From Halothiobacillus sp. (GTDB taxonomy: Bacteria; Pseudomonadota; Gammaproteobacteria; Halothiobacillales; Halothiobacillaceae), in contig JAGDVP010000028.1 of assembly GCA_023255735.1 (NCBI GenBank), positions 87,428 to 151,427 on the forward strand: 64,000 nt of DNA. The letters are read 5' to 3'. A program made the translations under genes and the position numbers. Below are positions 7,623 to 16,393 of the stretch, piece after piece (position 1 is the stretch's first letter; every line of letters starts with the position of its first letter). The notes beneath the pieces are model-generated. The model was not told the DNA's origin and searched no databases. It worked only from the letters and a program-made list of their open reading frames with translations.

Positions 7623-8657
7623 ATGCCGTTAACAGAATCACGATGGATTTGGACACTGCTCATCGGCCTTGCCCTGTGGATTGCCAGCCCGTTTGCCGTG
7701 CCGCTTTTGGCGGGGCTTGCTTTGGCCTTGGTCAGCCACCCGCTCCATCAGTGGCTTAGGCGGTATCGGGTGCCCGCGCTGGTGTCGGCAATTGGCTTAG
7801 GCGCGCTCTGGGCGGTGATCTTTGTGCTGCCGGCGCTCATTATTGTGCAATCGGTGCTCCCTGTCGCTGCACGGATTCAAGGCAGCGCGATTCCGGCGGA
7901 TCGAATTTTTGAGGTGCTCACCCATCTGCCGGTACTCGGGGCTTTTGTTGTACAGCATGCCAATGCGGTAATGGATTGGCTTAATCAGCACCCCATTAAT
8001 AAAATGATCAGCGACATTGAGCCGCTCATGCGGCATTTGGCTGGTCATACTCTGGTGCTGATTATTCACACCGCCTTGGCTTTAATGGTTGCGGTGTTGC
8101 TGCTGATTCACGGTGAAGCCATGGCCGAGCGCCTTCGTCCGCATTTTTTTGAGCTGGTGGGCAGAAAAACCGTGCTGCACCTCGAACAGGTGCTCGTATC
8201 CTCGGTGCGCGCGGTTGTTTTGGGCATGATCGCTTTAGTGGTATGGGAAGGGGTGCTGGGCGGCTTGATGTTTTGGCTGCTCGATTTACCCGCCAGCATG
8301 GTGTTTGCCATCGCGCTGGCCTTGTCGTCATTAATTCCCGGTGGCTCCGGTATTGTTTTGGCGCTTGCCGCCGTGGCCGCCTACACCGGGCAGCATATCG
8401 CTTATGCGGTCATCATTCTGAGTGTGGGACATGTCATCACCTTGTCGGGGGATTACCTTATCAAGCCCGCCGTGACTGGCGCTAAAAGCCACGCGCCGTT
8501 TTTAATCGTTTTGCTTTCAATCTTAGGCGGGGTTGAAGTGATGGGGTTGATCGGATTGATTGCAGGCCCTGTGATTGTTTTAATGCTGTATGGCATGGCC
8601 TCTGAACCTGCAGAACCCGCATTGTGCGAGGCACCCCCGGGCGAGCATGCTCAATAG
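7623..8657 (+). CDS. AI-2E family (UPF0118-type) membrane permease
   Basis: A 344-residue inner-membrane protein with about seven or eight hydrophobic segments. The architecture is that of the AI-2E/PerM family: two N-terminal helices, a soluble middle stretch around residues 80-145, then the conserved C-terminal half. That half includes LSSLIPGGSGIVLALAAVAAY, followed by GDYLIKPAVTGAKSHAPFLI and ILGGVEVMGLIGLIAGPVIV. Family members export small molecules or ions (TqsA, PerM; some are Na+/H+ antiporters). The substrate here is unknown. Its place between the DAB pump and a SulP transporter makes a link to ion or inorganic-carbon homeostasis possible. GGAG 5 bases upstream supports ATG 7623. 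Confidence 0.85.
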   Translation: MPLTESRWIWTLLIGLALWIASPFAVPLLAGLALALVSHPLHQWLRRYRVPALVSAIGLGALWAVIFVLPALIIVQSVLPVAARIQGSAIPADRIFEVLTHLPVLGAFVVQHANAVMDWLNQHPINKMISDIEPLMRHLAGHTLVLIIHTALALMVAVLLLIHGEAMAERLRPHFFELVGRKTVLHLEQVLVSSVRAVVLGMIALVVWEGVLGGLMFWLLDLPASMVFAIALALSSLIPGGSGIVLALAAVAAYTGQHIAYAVIILSVGHVITLSGDYLIKPAVTGAKSHAPFLIVLLSILGGVEVMGLIGLIAGPVIVLMLYGMASEPAEPALCEAPPGEHAQ

Positions 8658-8681
8658 CTCAACTCATGGGTCTGAGCAGGC

Positions 8682-9233
8682 TTATGAGCGCATCGAATCG
8701 CCTTGATTGTTGCCCAAGGTGGCTTGGGTTAATCCGCCGCCCGCCGATACCCGCCTGCGCCAGCGCAGCAAACCCACGGCATAGGTCATGTAATACCCGG
8801 CAAATCCGCCAAATACGGTCAGTAGCAGCGGGGTTTTCACCGATTCAGCCGGGGTGGGTAACACTTGGGTTTGGCTAAACAGCACCAGCCGGTAAATCAC
8901 CAAGGCCATAAACGCCACAGATAACCCAATGCCAATCCAGGTATGCGGCGTGTAAAACAAGCCCTCGGGGCGCGCTTCAAATTGGGTGAGTTTCAGCCCG
9001 TGGCGACCCAGCAAAATACCCAATGCACCGCCGCCTAATAACAGCGCCAATAACCCAAGATGATCGTGCGCGGCGAGCAAAAAAAAGCCAAGCAACAGGC
9101 TGAAAATGCTTAAAGTAATCCACGGCCGGGCGGGTTTGAGTTGCTGGCGCCCCACCAACCTTCGAACCCGCACCACCATGCGCCAAGCCAGCAATACGGC
9201 AATGGCGAGTAAAATCAGGGTGTGATTGTGCAT
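8682..9233 (-). CDS. Unrecognised multi-spanning membrane protein (possibly DUF1453/CcdC-like)
   Basis: 183 residues with four or five predicted transmembrane segments: about residues 5-17, 40-55, 60-76, 97-115 and 135-155. A charged loop RVRRLVGRQQLKPARPW follows the first, and a conserved-looking QFEARPEGLFYTPHTWIGIG sits in the middle. The pattern resembles small CcdC/DUF1453-type membrane proteins, but I cannot name a function. It is transcribed against its neighbours, tail to tail with the AI-2E permease (24 bp apart) and divergent from the SulP gene. Its start is ATG at 9233. Confidence 0.7.
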   Translation of the reverse strand: MHNHTLILLAIAVLLAWRMVVRVRRLVGRQQLKPARPWITLSIFSLLLGFFLLAAHDHLGLLALLLGGGALGILLGRHGLKLTQFEARPEGLFYTPHTWIGIGLSVAFMALVIYRLVLFSQTQVLPTPAESVKTPLLLTVFGGFAGYYMTYAVGLLRWRRRVSAGGGLTQATLGNNQGDSMRS

Positions 9234-9452
9234 GCTTGCTCCTTAAAAGATACGAGATAACGTGTGCCCAAGTTTCGGCGGGGCAAGGCGCGCCGCTCCA
9301 ATGTGCCTAAACAAAGGCGTACTATAGTCCTAAAGCGATCGCTCATTGTTGTCTTGTGGGTCGTGTCGGCCAAATTCCGATCAAGGGGGCGCACGCAAAT
9401 GCACGCAAGGGCTTCGCTTAGTGCGCTCGTATTTTATCTTGGAGGAATCATT
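9234..9452. other. Divergent intergenic region upstream of SulP
   Basis: 219 bp between the membrane-protein gene (minus) and the SulP gene (plus). It should carry promoters for both. A palindromic GCGATCGC octamer (about 9335-9342) and TATAGT (9323-9328), a possible -10, are visible, but no well-spaced -35 is. An open frame from 9264 runs into the SulP gene but has no SD at its start and unlike composition, so it is treated as leader. Confidence 0.4.
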
Positions 9453-11180
9453 ATGTTTTCCGCACTCATCGGCTCAATAAAAGCTGATCGCGCTGCCAAA
9501 ACCGTCGGCAAAAGTATTCAAGCCAACATCATCGCGGGGATTACGGTCGGCGTGATTGCGCTGCCCTTGTCGATGGCATTGGCCATCGCGATTGATGTCG
9601 GCCCGCAATATGGCTTATACACTGCGATTGTGGCGGGCATTTTAATTGCGCTGTCTGGCGGCTCGCGGGTGAATATTTCAGGACCTACGGCGGCATTCGT
9701 GGTCGTGTTATTGCCGATTGTGCATCAGTATGGTTTGGGCGGGCTTTTGGTGGCCGGCATGATGGCGGGCGCCATTTTGGTGCTGATGGGCTTAGCGCGC
9801 ATGGGGCGGTTGATTGAAATTGTGCCGTATCCTGTTGTGATTGGTTTTACGGCGGGCATTGGCGTGGTGATTGCCACCCTGCAAATCAAGGATTTTCTTG
9901 GGCTTAGCGGTGTGACAAGCTTTGGGGATTACTTTCACAAAGTGCAAAACATCATCTTGGCGCTGCCCAGCGTGAATGGATACGAGGCCTTGGTGGGCAG
10001 TGTCACCTTAGCCATCTTGGTGGTGTGGCCTAAGTTTAAAAGCCGCATTCCAGGGCATTTAATTGCCCTGTTGGTCGGCTCTACCTTGGCATGGCTTATT
10101 GCGCACATGGGGCCTCATGTGGCCGTGGAAACCATCGCCTCGCGGTTTCATTACGTTGTAAACGGAGTCGCAGGGCAAGGGATTCCACCGCTGATGCCCG
10201 CGTTTAATTGGCCGTGGGCGCTGCCGGGTAAAGAGGGCGCACCGCTATCGGTCTCGTTTGATCTCTTTCGTGCGCTCTTGCCTGCGGCGCTTACCATTGC
10301 GATGTTGGGCGCGCTGGAATCGTTGTTGTGTTCGGTGGTTGCCGATGGCATGTCCGGCCAAAAACACAATCCGAATGATGAGCTCATCGGCCAGGGCATT
10401 GGCAATATGGTGGCACCGTTTTTTGGCGGTATTCCGGCCACGGCTGCCATTGCCCGCACGGCCGCCAATATCCGCGCCGGCGGTACCACGCCCCTCTCGG
10501 CGGTGGTGCATGGCGTATTTATTTTGCTGTCCATCATGTTTTTAGCCCCGCTCTTGGGCTATATCCCCATGGCCTCTATGGCGGCACTATTGTTGATGGT
10601 GGCTTGGAATATGAGCGAGGCGCACCATTTTTTCCGCATTATCCGCATCGCCCCACGCAGCGATACGCTGGTGCTCATCACCTGTTTTTCATTGACCGTG
10701 TTATTTGATATGACGGTAGCCGTGGCGGTTGGTATGGGATTGGCCGCCATTTTGTTTATTCGGCGCAACATCCAGCTCACCGAAGGGCGCTTGCTCACCG
10801 AGCATGAGATCGCGGATCGTGCGTTGCGGGAGGATGTTGCGATTTATGACATCAATGGCCCCTTGTTTTTTGGCACCGCGCGTTTGGCACTCAAAAATCT
10901 GGCGGTTGTTAACCCGAATATCCGCATCGTAATTTTGGATATGACGGAAGTGACGATGATTGATGTGTCGGCCATGATTGCGATGGAGTCGATTGTGGCC
11001 GAGCTGGCGAAGAAAAATATCACGCTGATTATCAGCGGGTTGCAACCCCGCATGATCTTAAAATTACGCCGTGCCGGCGTGCATCACCAAGAAGGCCGCA
11101 TCCAGTTTGCCCGCAATACCGATGAGGCGCTGGAACAAGCGGATGCGTTGCGAGCGACCCATGCCGCCACGCAAACTTAA
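9453..11180 (+). CDS. SulP-family anion transporter with STAS domain, candidate bicarbonate importer
   Basis: A 575-residue SLC26/SulP protein. The N-terminal membrane domain begins IQANIIAGITVGVIALPLSMALA, followed by VNISGPTAAFVVVLLPIV, the signature region. Further helices run to about residue 430, including LGALESLLCSVVADGMSG and GQGIGNMVAPFFGGIPATAAIARTAA. A C-terminal STAS domain (about 455-560) contains IRIVILDMTEVTMIDVSAM. SulP proteins carry sulfate, bicarbonate or dicarboxylates; cyanobacterial BicA is a sodium-bicarbonate symporter. Location beside DAB and carboxysome genes favours bicarbonate, but sulfate cannot be excluded in a sulfur oxidiser. ATG 9453 has GGAGGA at 9441-9446; in-frame sequence upstream is not conserved. 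Confidence 0.88.
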   Translation: MFSALIGSIKADRAAKTVGKSIQANIIAGITVGVIALPLSMALAIAIDVGPQYGLYTAIVAGILIALSGGSRVNISGPTAAFVVVLLPIVHQYGLGGLLVAGMMAGAILVLMGLARMGRLIEIVPYPVVIGFTAGIGVVIATLQIKDFLGLSGVTSFGDYFHKVQNIILALPSVNGYEALVGSVTLAILVVWPKFKSRIPGHLIALLVGSTLAWLIAHMGPHVAVETIASRFHYVVNGVAGQGIPPLMPAFNWPWALPGKEGAPLSVSFDLFRALLPAALTIAMLGALESLLCSVVADGMSGQKHNPNDELIGQGIGNMVAPFFGGIPATAAIARTAANIRAGGTTPLSAVVHGVFILLSIMFLAPLLGYIPMASMAALLLMVAWNMSEAHHFFRIIRIAPRSDTLVLITCFSLTVLFDMTVAVAVGMGLAAILFIRRNIQLTEGRLLTEHEIADRALREDVAIYDINGPLFFGTARLALKNLAVVNPNIRIVILDMTEVTMIDVSAMIAMESIVAELAKKNITLIISGLQPRMILKLRRAGVHHQEGRIQFARNTDEALEQADALRATHAATQT

Positions 11181-11252
11181 CGTGTCTGGGTTGCAACGTC
11201 AGATTTTGATTTATTGCCGCCTTTGCGCGAAATAGTCGGGTGGCAGCGGCGG

Positions 11253-11450
11253 CTAAAAGTCATCATCAATTTGATGTTTTATGCGCTGCGATTCGAGGAG
11301 ATCATCCAGCCTTCGGCGGGCGTCTTTGAGATCGGCCGGTTTGGCTTTGGCGGTTGCACTTGGGATACGCAGGCTGCTTTCGTCGGTGTTATCTTCCGGG
11401 CCTTCTTCATACGGATCATCCAGATCGGAGAGTTCGGTGTTTTGGGTCAT
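11253..11450 (-). CDS. Small PA3496-like protein (putative envelope integrity family)
   Basis: 65 residues. The N-terminal half is very acidic and the C-terminal half carries a motif of the form ARRRLDDLLESQRIKHQIDDDF. That Arg/Leu-rich helix ending in acidic residues is characteristic of the PA3496 family found in Pseudomonas and other gammaproteobacteria. Function is unknown. TGAGGAT lies 9 bases upstream of ATG 11450. It converges with the SulP gene 72 bp away. Confidence 0.68.
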   Translation of the reverse strand: MTQNTELSDLDDPYEEGPEDNTDESSLRIPSATAKAKPADLKDARRRLDDLLESQRIKHQIDDDF

Positions 11451-11572
11451 AGGGCGAAATCCTCAGATAGTGATTTTGAAATTTTCAGCCTTATACCGTG
11501 TTTTTCAGCATTTGAACAGGGGCGTTGGGTTAATTGCGGTGGTTTTTTATTAAGTTTTGACCGTGCCAATAG

Positions 11573-11621
11573 AAAACCCCCGCTGATCGCTTGGGTTTGA
11601 ACCGATCAGCGGGGGTGTTTT
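11573..11621 (-). terminator. Bidirectional intrinsic terminator
   Basis: AAAACCCCCGCTGATCG, 13-base loop, CGATCAGCGGGGGTGTTTT. The perfect 13-bp stem has an A run on the left and T-rich sequence on the right, so it can act on both strands. It lies just after the minus-strand 88-residue acidic protein gene and before the PA3496-like gene, so it separates the two minus-strand transcripts. Confidence 0.85.
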
Positions 11622-11672
11622 CCGATCATTAAGCCAGATGGCAGCGGGTGTGTGCCCGCGTGCGGGGTAGGC

Positions 11673-11939
11673 TTATTGTTCTTCTTCGTCTAACGCAAGT
11701 TCGTCATCGCCGATTTCTTCGAGGCGCTCTAAATCCATAAAGCCTTCGATTTCATCTGCAAAGGTAACGGCCGTATCGGCCCAAATCATGGGGCGCACTT
11801 CGGTTGTGATTTCGCCATCTTCATCGGTTTGCACGAGGGCAAAGCAGGTTAAGGGCTCGTAGCCAATGCCTTCATCTTCATCAGAAATTAAGGCATACCA
11901 GTCATCGGCGGGCATGATGCTGAGGATTTTTGTGCTCAT
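11673..11939 (-). CDS. Small acidic protein of unknown function
   Basis: 88 residues, starting MSTKILSIMPADDWYALI. It is strongly acidic, with many Asp/Glu, ending DDELALDEEEQ. No transmembrane segment, signal peptide or known domain was recognised. The earlier part reads like a small beta fold (TCFALVQTDEDGEITTEVRPMIW). GGAG lies 5-8 bases upstream of ATG 11939, and an intrinsic terminator follows 50 bp downstream, so it looks like a monocistronic, genuinely expressed gene. Function unknown. Confidence 0.7.
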   Translation of the reverse strand: MSTKILSIMPADDWYALISDEDEGIGYEPLTCFALVQTDEDGEITTEVRPMIWADTAVTFADEIEGFMDLERLEEIGDDELALDEEEQ

Positions 11940-12021
11940 GGGGTGATCTCCAGTGGGGGTGGGTGGACGCAAAAATAGGGGGTGGATTATGACTTGGCGA
12001 TATGACGCTTTGATGGCGCGT

Positions 12022-13398
12022 CTAAGCTTCGGTTAGGCGATGAAATACCCGCTTGCCATTAACCCAGGTCATGGTGGTTTGATGGCGGAAATCCCAGCCA
12101 AAAAACGGGGTGTCGCGCCCGGCTGATCGCAGGGTGGTTTCATCCAGCGTCCAAAAGGCGTCGGGGTTGATCAGCGCCAAATCTGCGCGGGCGCCGGGGG
12201 TGATGTGCCCTGCATCCGGCAAGCCAAAGAGCTGAGCGGGCTTAAAGGTTAGGGCATCGAGCGCACGCGCTAAGGTTATCACCCCGTCATCAACGAGTTT
12301 GAGCACCAGCGGGAGCAAGGTTTCAAGGCCGGAAATACCAGGCTCGGTCGCGGGGAAGGGGGCGAGTTTGGCATCCATCTCATGCGGTTGGTGATCGGAA
12401 ATCACGCAATCGATGGTGCCCTCGGCCAGCCCTTGGCGCAGGGCATCTCGATCGCGCAGGCTGCGCAGCGGCGGCTGGACGTGGGCATTGCCGCACAGGG
12501 CATCGGTATCCATCTCCGAGAGCCACAAATGATGCGCGCTCACGGAGGCGGTGATGGGTAAGCCCTCGGCTTTGGCTTGTTCAATGAGCCGCACGCCCGC
12601 GCGCGAGGAGAGGTTGTTGATGTGCACCCGCGCGCCGGTTTCTCCGATGATGGCGAGTAACTGCGCGAGCGGCGCGGTTTCCGCCGAAACGGGAATGCCG
12701 GGCAGGCCTAAGCGGGTGGCAATGGTGCCTTCATGCGCGCAGCCGCGTTTAGCAAGCGATGGGTCTTGCGGCTGAATCACCACCAAAATATCAAAAGTGG
12801 CGGCATATTCAAGCGCGCGGCGCAGCAGGCGTAAATCGCGCACGGGGTAGTGGGCATTGGAGATGGCGACGCAGCCGCCTTCGGTGAGTTCGGCCATTTC
12901 GGCCAGAAGCTCGCCTTTTAAGCCTTGCGTGAGTGCGCCAATAGCAACAACGCGCGCGCGGCCGGCTAATTGCGCCCGGCGTTTAATAAAGCGGGCAACG
13001 GCGATCGAATCGAGCACAGGATCCGTATCGGGTGGCATGCACAGGGTGGTAATGCCGCCGGCAACGGCTGCGAGGCTTTCGGTGGCGATGGTGGCTTTAT
13101 GCTCAAGCCCGGGTTCACGCAGGCGCGCCCAGGTGTCAATCACGCCGGGGATCAGCCAGTGGCCTTCGGCCTTGACGTGTTCGGCAGGCAGGCGGGCAAA
13201 CTGCGCGGGCGCTGCGCCGAGGCCTACAATCCGCCCATCGGCGATATACACATCGGTGATGGCATCAAGGTGTGTGCTCGAATCGAGCACGCGCGCGCCG
13301 TGAATCACCCACGCATCGCAATCAATGCCGGGGCGGCAGCCTTCGGGGTGGCGAACGGGGTCGAGATCAATGCCAAGATTGGGCGGGTTTTGAATCAT
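12022..13398 (-). CDS. pyrC': Dihydroorotase-like PyrC' (catalytically dead partner of ATCase)
   Basis: A 458-residue amidohydrolase of the dihydroorotase family. It is last in a pyrimidine operon and overlaps pyrB by ATGA, which fixes ATG 13398. The metal-binding D-x-H-x-H after the first strand is changed to D88-T-W90-A-R92 ([11 protein letters not shown]), so both histidines are missing. The later [15 protein letters not shown] and [14 protein letters not shown] motifs remain. This is the pattern of Pseudomonas PyrC' (PyrX), an inactive subunit required for assembly of the class A ATCase dodecamer. A separate active dihydroorotase should be encoded elsewhere. The missing ligands are seen directly; the role is from that family. 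Confidence 0.88.
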   Translation of the reverse strand: MIQNPPNLGIDLDPVRHPEGCRPGIDCDAWVIHGARVLDSSTHLDAITDVYIADGRIVGLGAAPAQFARLPAEHVKAEGHWLIPGVIDTWARLREPGLEHKATIATESLAAVAGGITTLCMPPDTDPVLDSIAVARFIKRRAQLAGRARVVAIGALTQGLKGELLAEMAELTEGGCVAISNAHYPVRDLRLLRRALEYAATFDILVVIQPQDPSLAKRGCAHEGTIATRLGLPGIPVSAETAPLAQLLAIIGETGARVHINNLSSRAGVRLIEQAKAEGLPITASVSAHHLWLSEMDTDALCGNAHVQPPLRSLRDRDALRQGLAEGTIDCVISDHQPHEMDAKLAPFPATEPGISGLETLLPLVLKLVDDGVITLARALDALTFKPAQLFGLPDAGHITPGARADLALINPDAFWTLDETTLRSAGRDTPFFGWDFRHQTTMTWVNGKRVFHRLTEA

Positions 13399-14396
13399 GA
13401 TTCTGCACTCATACATAGCGCCATGACGGCCATGCGTACGCCAATGCCGTTAGAAACTTGCTCTAAAATGACCGATTGCGGCCCGTCGGCAACCCGCGAT
13501 TCGATTTCAACCCCACGGTTGGCAGGGCCTGGGTGCATCACAATCGCATCGGGTTTGGCCCATTTGAGCTTTTCTTCGGTGAGGCCATAGAGCCGGTAAA
13601 ATTCTTGTTCGGTGGGCAGCAGGCCGCCTTCCATGCGCTCGCGTTGCAAGCGCAGCATGATGATGACATCGACGTCTTTTAAGCCTTCGCGCATGTCGTG
13701 AAAAACCCGCACGCCCAAAGGTTCAATATCATTTGGGATGAGGGTGCGCGGGCCAATTACGCGCAGCTCACCGACATTCAGTGAGTTAAACGCATGAATT
13801 TGCGAGCGCGCCACGCGGGAGTGTTTGATGTCACCCACAATGGCGATGCGTAAGGGGGCAAAATCGCCCTTAATGCGACGAATGGTGAATGCATCGAGCA
13901 AGGCTTGCGTGGGGTGGGCGTGCCAACCATCGCCCGCGTTTAATACCGACACATGCGGTGCGACATGACGGGCAATGAAATGCGCGGCGCCCGATTGCTC
14001 ATGGCGCACCACGAACATATCGGCTTGCATGGCTTCAATGTTGCGCAGGGTATCCAAGAGGCTTTCACCCTTGGTGGTGGCGGAGGTGGATAAATTGATA
14101 TTGAGCACATCCGCAGACAATCGCTTGGCCGCCAGCTCAAAGGTGGTACGGGTGCGGGTGGAGGCTTCAAAAAACAGGTTCACCACGGTGCGACCGCGCA
14201 GCAAAGGCACCTTTTTTATATCGCGGTCGGATACCGACATAAACCCTTCGGCGGTATCTAAAATGCGGGTAATCCAAGTGGCGCCCAAGCCTTCGATGGT
14301 GAGCAAATGTTTTAAGTGTCCTGCCGCATCAAATTGTATCGCCCAAGGATCGGGGGAGAGCTTGGGGAGAATCGGGCGCACAAAATTGACAGCCAT
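13395..14396 (-). CDS. pyrB: Aspartate carbamoyltransferase catalytic subunit PyrB
   Basis: Makes N-carbamoyl-aspartate from carbamoyl phosphate and aspartate, the committed step of pyrimidine synthesis; cytosolic. 333 residues. The carbamoyl-phosphate motif [19 protein letters not shown] lies near residues 55-73, [10 protein letters not shown] near 158-167, and [13 protein letters not shown] near 295-307. The start codon overlaps the stop of pyrR (TAATG), and the stop overlaps the next gene (ATGA). No pyrI regulatory gene is adjacent. Together with the dead dihydroorotase-like partner this points to a Pseudomonas-type ATCase. Confidence 0.96.
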   Translation of the reverse strand: MAVNFVRPILPKLSPDPWAIQFDAAGHLKHLLTIEGLGATWITRILDTAEGFMSVSDRDIKKVPLLRGRTVVNLFFEASTRTRTTFELAAKRLSADVLNINLSTSATTKGESLLDTLRNIEAMQADMFVVRHEQSGAAHFIARHVAPHVSVLNAGDGWHAHPTQALLDAFTIRRIKGDFAPLRIAIVGDIKHSRVARSQIHAFNSLNVGELRVIGPRTLIPNDIEPLGVRVFHDMREGLKDVDVIIMLRLQRERMEGGLLPTEQEFYRLYGLTEEKLKWAKPDAIVMHPGPANRGVEIESRVADGPQSVILEQVSNGIGVRMAVMALCMSAES

Positions 14397-14920
14397 TAGG
14401 CAATTTCCTCACGGGTAACAAGGTGGGCGGTGAGTGGCGCAGGCCCATCGACATGAATTTGATGTCGTGGACTTAAAACAACCCGCTGGCCGACGGTTTG
14501 GGCAGAAATAGGCAATTCGCGGCCATCGCGCTCAAATAATACCGCAAGCCAGATGCGCGCGGGGCGGCCATAATCAAAGAGCTCATTCATGGCGGCGCGA
14601 ATAGTGCGGCCGGTGTAGAGCACATCGTCCACCAAGATGATGTCGCGGCCATCAATATCGACCGGCAGCTGCGAAGGCGCCACGGTGGGATGCAGGCCTA
14701 GGGTATTAAAATCATCGCGGTAAAAGGTGATGTTGAGTTTGCCCAAAGGCTCGCTCAATGCCAGCCGCTCGTGCAGGGCTTCGGCCACCCAAACCCCGCC
14801 ACTGTGAATCCCCACCATCAATGGGTTATTAAGCTCGCCTTGACTAATAGCTCTCGCGAGATTTTGCCAACAAGTAGCGAGTAATTGATCAATCGAGTTC
14901 AGTTCGGGGAGTGAGGTCAT
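14396..14920 (-). CDS. pyrR: PyrR bifunctional regulator / uracil phosphoribosyltransferase
   Basis: 174 residues of the type I phosphoribosyltransferase fold. The PRPP loop [19 protein letters not shown] lies at about residues 91-109. PyrR proteins convert uracil and PRPP to UMP and, in Gram-positives, also attenuate pyr mRNA. In Proteobacteria the regulatory role is less clear, and no obvious pyr attenuator is visible here. The gene sits between ruvX and pyrB with ATGA/TAATG overlaps on both sides, so the five genes form one transcription unit. Confidence 0.93.
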   Translation of the reverse strand: MTSLPELNSIDQLLATCWQNLARAISQGELNNPLMVGIHSGGVWVAEALHERLALSEPLGKLNITFYRDDFNTLGLHPTVAPSQLPVDIDGRDIILVDDVLYTGRTIRAAMNELFDYGRPARIWLAVLFERDGRELPISAQTVGQRVVLSPRHQIHVDGPAPLTAHLVTREEIA

Positions 14921-15444
14921 AAAGGGCTGCTCGGAGGATGGGCTTGGGCGGATAAATTGGCGTGATTCTGGCTGAAAAATGTTTCAAGAATAATGGCGGC
15001 CGCCATGGCATCAATTAATCCGGGCTTTTTATTTACCAAAATAGACCCATGTTCCGCTGTGACGCGGTTTTGCGCTAGGGCTGAGCTGCCGCGTTCATCG
15101 ACAAAATACACGGGTAAATTGTAGCGGCCATGCAAACGTTGCCCAAAGCGGCGAATAAACGCGGCGACAGGATAGGTTTCGCCTGAATCCAAGATCGGCC
15201 AACCCAACACCAAACCCGTAGGCTGCCACGTGCTGATTAACTTGCTAATGCCCGCCCAATCGGTTTGATGGGCATTATGATTGTGCAAGGTGCACAGCGG
15301 GCGTGCCGATTCGAGTAAACGCTCACCCACCGCAACGCCGGTGCGCCATGCGCCGTAATCAAAAGCAAGCCAAGTGCCCACCTGAGACATCGGTTTTGCG
15401 GTACCGATGGGGGGCGTGGGCACAAAATCGCCTTGGGGCTGCAT
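14917..15444 (-). CDS. ruvX: Putative Holliday junction resolvase RuvX (YqgF)
   Basis: 175 residues with the RNase H-like YqgF fold: WLAFDYGAWRTGVAVGERL near residues 25-43, GLVLGWPILDSGE, and YFVDERGSSALAQNR, where the catalytic acidic residues sit. Members process Holliday junctions or the 5' end of pre-16S rRNA. ATG 15444 overlaps the yqgE stop (TAATG), supporting this start, although conserved sequence only begins around residue 22. The order yqgE-ruvX-pyrR-pyrB is standard in gammaproteobacteria. Confidence 0.93.
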   Translation of the reverse strand: MQPQGDFVPTPPIGTAKPMSQVGTWLAFDYGAWRTGVAVGERLLESARPLCTLHNHNAHQTDWAGISKLISTWQPTGLVLGWPILDSGETYPVAAFIRRFGQRLHGRYNLPVYFVDERGSSALAQNRVTAEHGSILVNKKPGLIDAMAAAIILETFFSQNHANLSAQAHPPSSPL

Positions 15445-16094
15445 TAGGCGTGCCCGGCCTCGGTGGATAACAAATTCATGTCAATCCCAAGGCTGCGGGC
15501 AGCGGCCAACCATCGCGCTTCAACCGGGTAATCGAAAATTAATTCAGCCGTTGCATCCACGGTCAGCCAAGTATTCTCGCTTAATTCCGTATCGAGCTGC
15601 CCCGCTGACCAACCCGAGTAGCCTAAGGCAATAATGGCGCGGGTAGGGCCTGCACCGTCGGCCAGCGCCTGCAAAATATCTTTTGAGGTGGTGAGGCCAA
15701 TATCGGGGGTGATTTCCAGTGTGGATTCCCAGCCGCCATGCGGGGTGTGCAGAATAAACCCGCGCTCCATCGCAACCGGACCGCCCATATAGACTGGACG
15801 GCTGCGAATACTGGGGTTAGAGCAGGAGATTTTCATGTGATCGAAAATATCGCCCAAATTCACCTGCGCTAAGGGATGGGTGATGGTGATGCCCATTGCG
15901 CCATCCGCCCCGTGTTCACAAACATAAGTCACGCTATGGCTGAAATTAGGATCATCCACATTGGGCATGGCCACCAAAAGGGTGTTTTTAAGGTTGATGG
16001 CCTCAGTTAAATTAATGGCAGAGCTGTGCGGCACCGCGCTTGAAGGCTGGGTTTCTGGGGCTTTATCGGTTAGGGCGTTAGGGAATTTAATCAT
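15444..16094 (-). CDS. yqgE: YqgE/AlgH family protein (DUF179)
   Basis: 216 residues. The conserved DUF179 core starts about residue 33: NLKNTLLVAMPNVDDPNFSHSV, followed by TYVCEHGADGAMGITITHPL and then PVYMGGPVAMERGFILHT. The last part includes IIALGYSGWSAGQLDTEL. The biochemical role of this family is not established (AlgH was named for alginate regulation). It is first in the pyr operon. About 30 extra residues precede the core; the true start may be later than ATG 16094. Confidence 0.9.
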   Translation of the reverse strand: MIKFPNALTDKAPETQPSSAVPHSSAINLTEAINLKNTLLVAMPNVDDPNFSHSVTYVCEHGADGAMGITITHPLAQVNLGDIFDHMKISCSNPSIRSRPVYMGGPVAMERGFILHTPHGGWESTLEITPDIGLTTSKDILQALADGAGPTRAIIALGYSGWSAGQLDTELSENTWLTVDATAELIFDYPVEARWLAAARSLGIDMNLLSTEAGHA

Positions 16095-16393
16095 AGTGAG
16101 ATAATAAACCGAAGGCAGGTGTTTTGGGGTGAATGGGGCAAATTTTGTTTGAAGTCCGGTTAGGGCGGGGTGGCCGTAGCCTAGACCTTAAACAGCGGCA
16201 GCCGCTGGCTTGTGCCCCGCCCATGGCCTTTTAATTGCATAAAAGGCTTGCGCGCACAGGGATGGGGGGCTTGGCGGGTGGGTTTGCCGCAGCGAGCACC
16301 GGCGGTCGGGTAGGGCTAACCGCCTGCTTGGGCGGATATTTGAGCCTTCGCTTGCCCCTTCGCTTGCCTGGGAGCGGTTATGGCCTGACAAAA
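16095..16393. other. 299-bp gap between yqgE and rluB
   Basis: No convincing gene. It holds the promoter region for the yqgE-pyr operon and the 3' side of rluB. A near-palindrome CAGCGGC-A-GCCGCTG lies at about 16192-16206, and a 12-bp tandem duplication CCTTCGCTTGCC at 16345-16368. No intrinsic terminator with a T tract was seen for rluB. Confidence 0.4.

Noticed and set aside
9264-9452. N-terminal extension of the SulP gene
   Set aside because: ATG 9453 has an excellent SD and starts the conserved family sequence; the extension is Arg-rich and unconserved.
11214-11600. 128-codon plus-strand open frame
   Set aside because: Antisense to the PA3496-like gene and runs into the bidirectional terminator; no SD.
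12970-13590. 206-codon plus-strand open frame antisense to pyrC' and pyrB
   Set aside because: Shadow of strongly coding minus-strand genes; no SD, no family features, and overlapping two conserved proteins.
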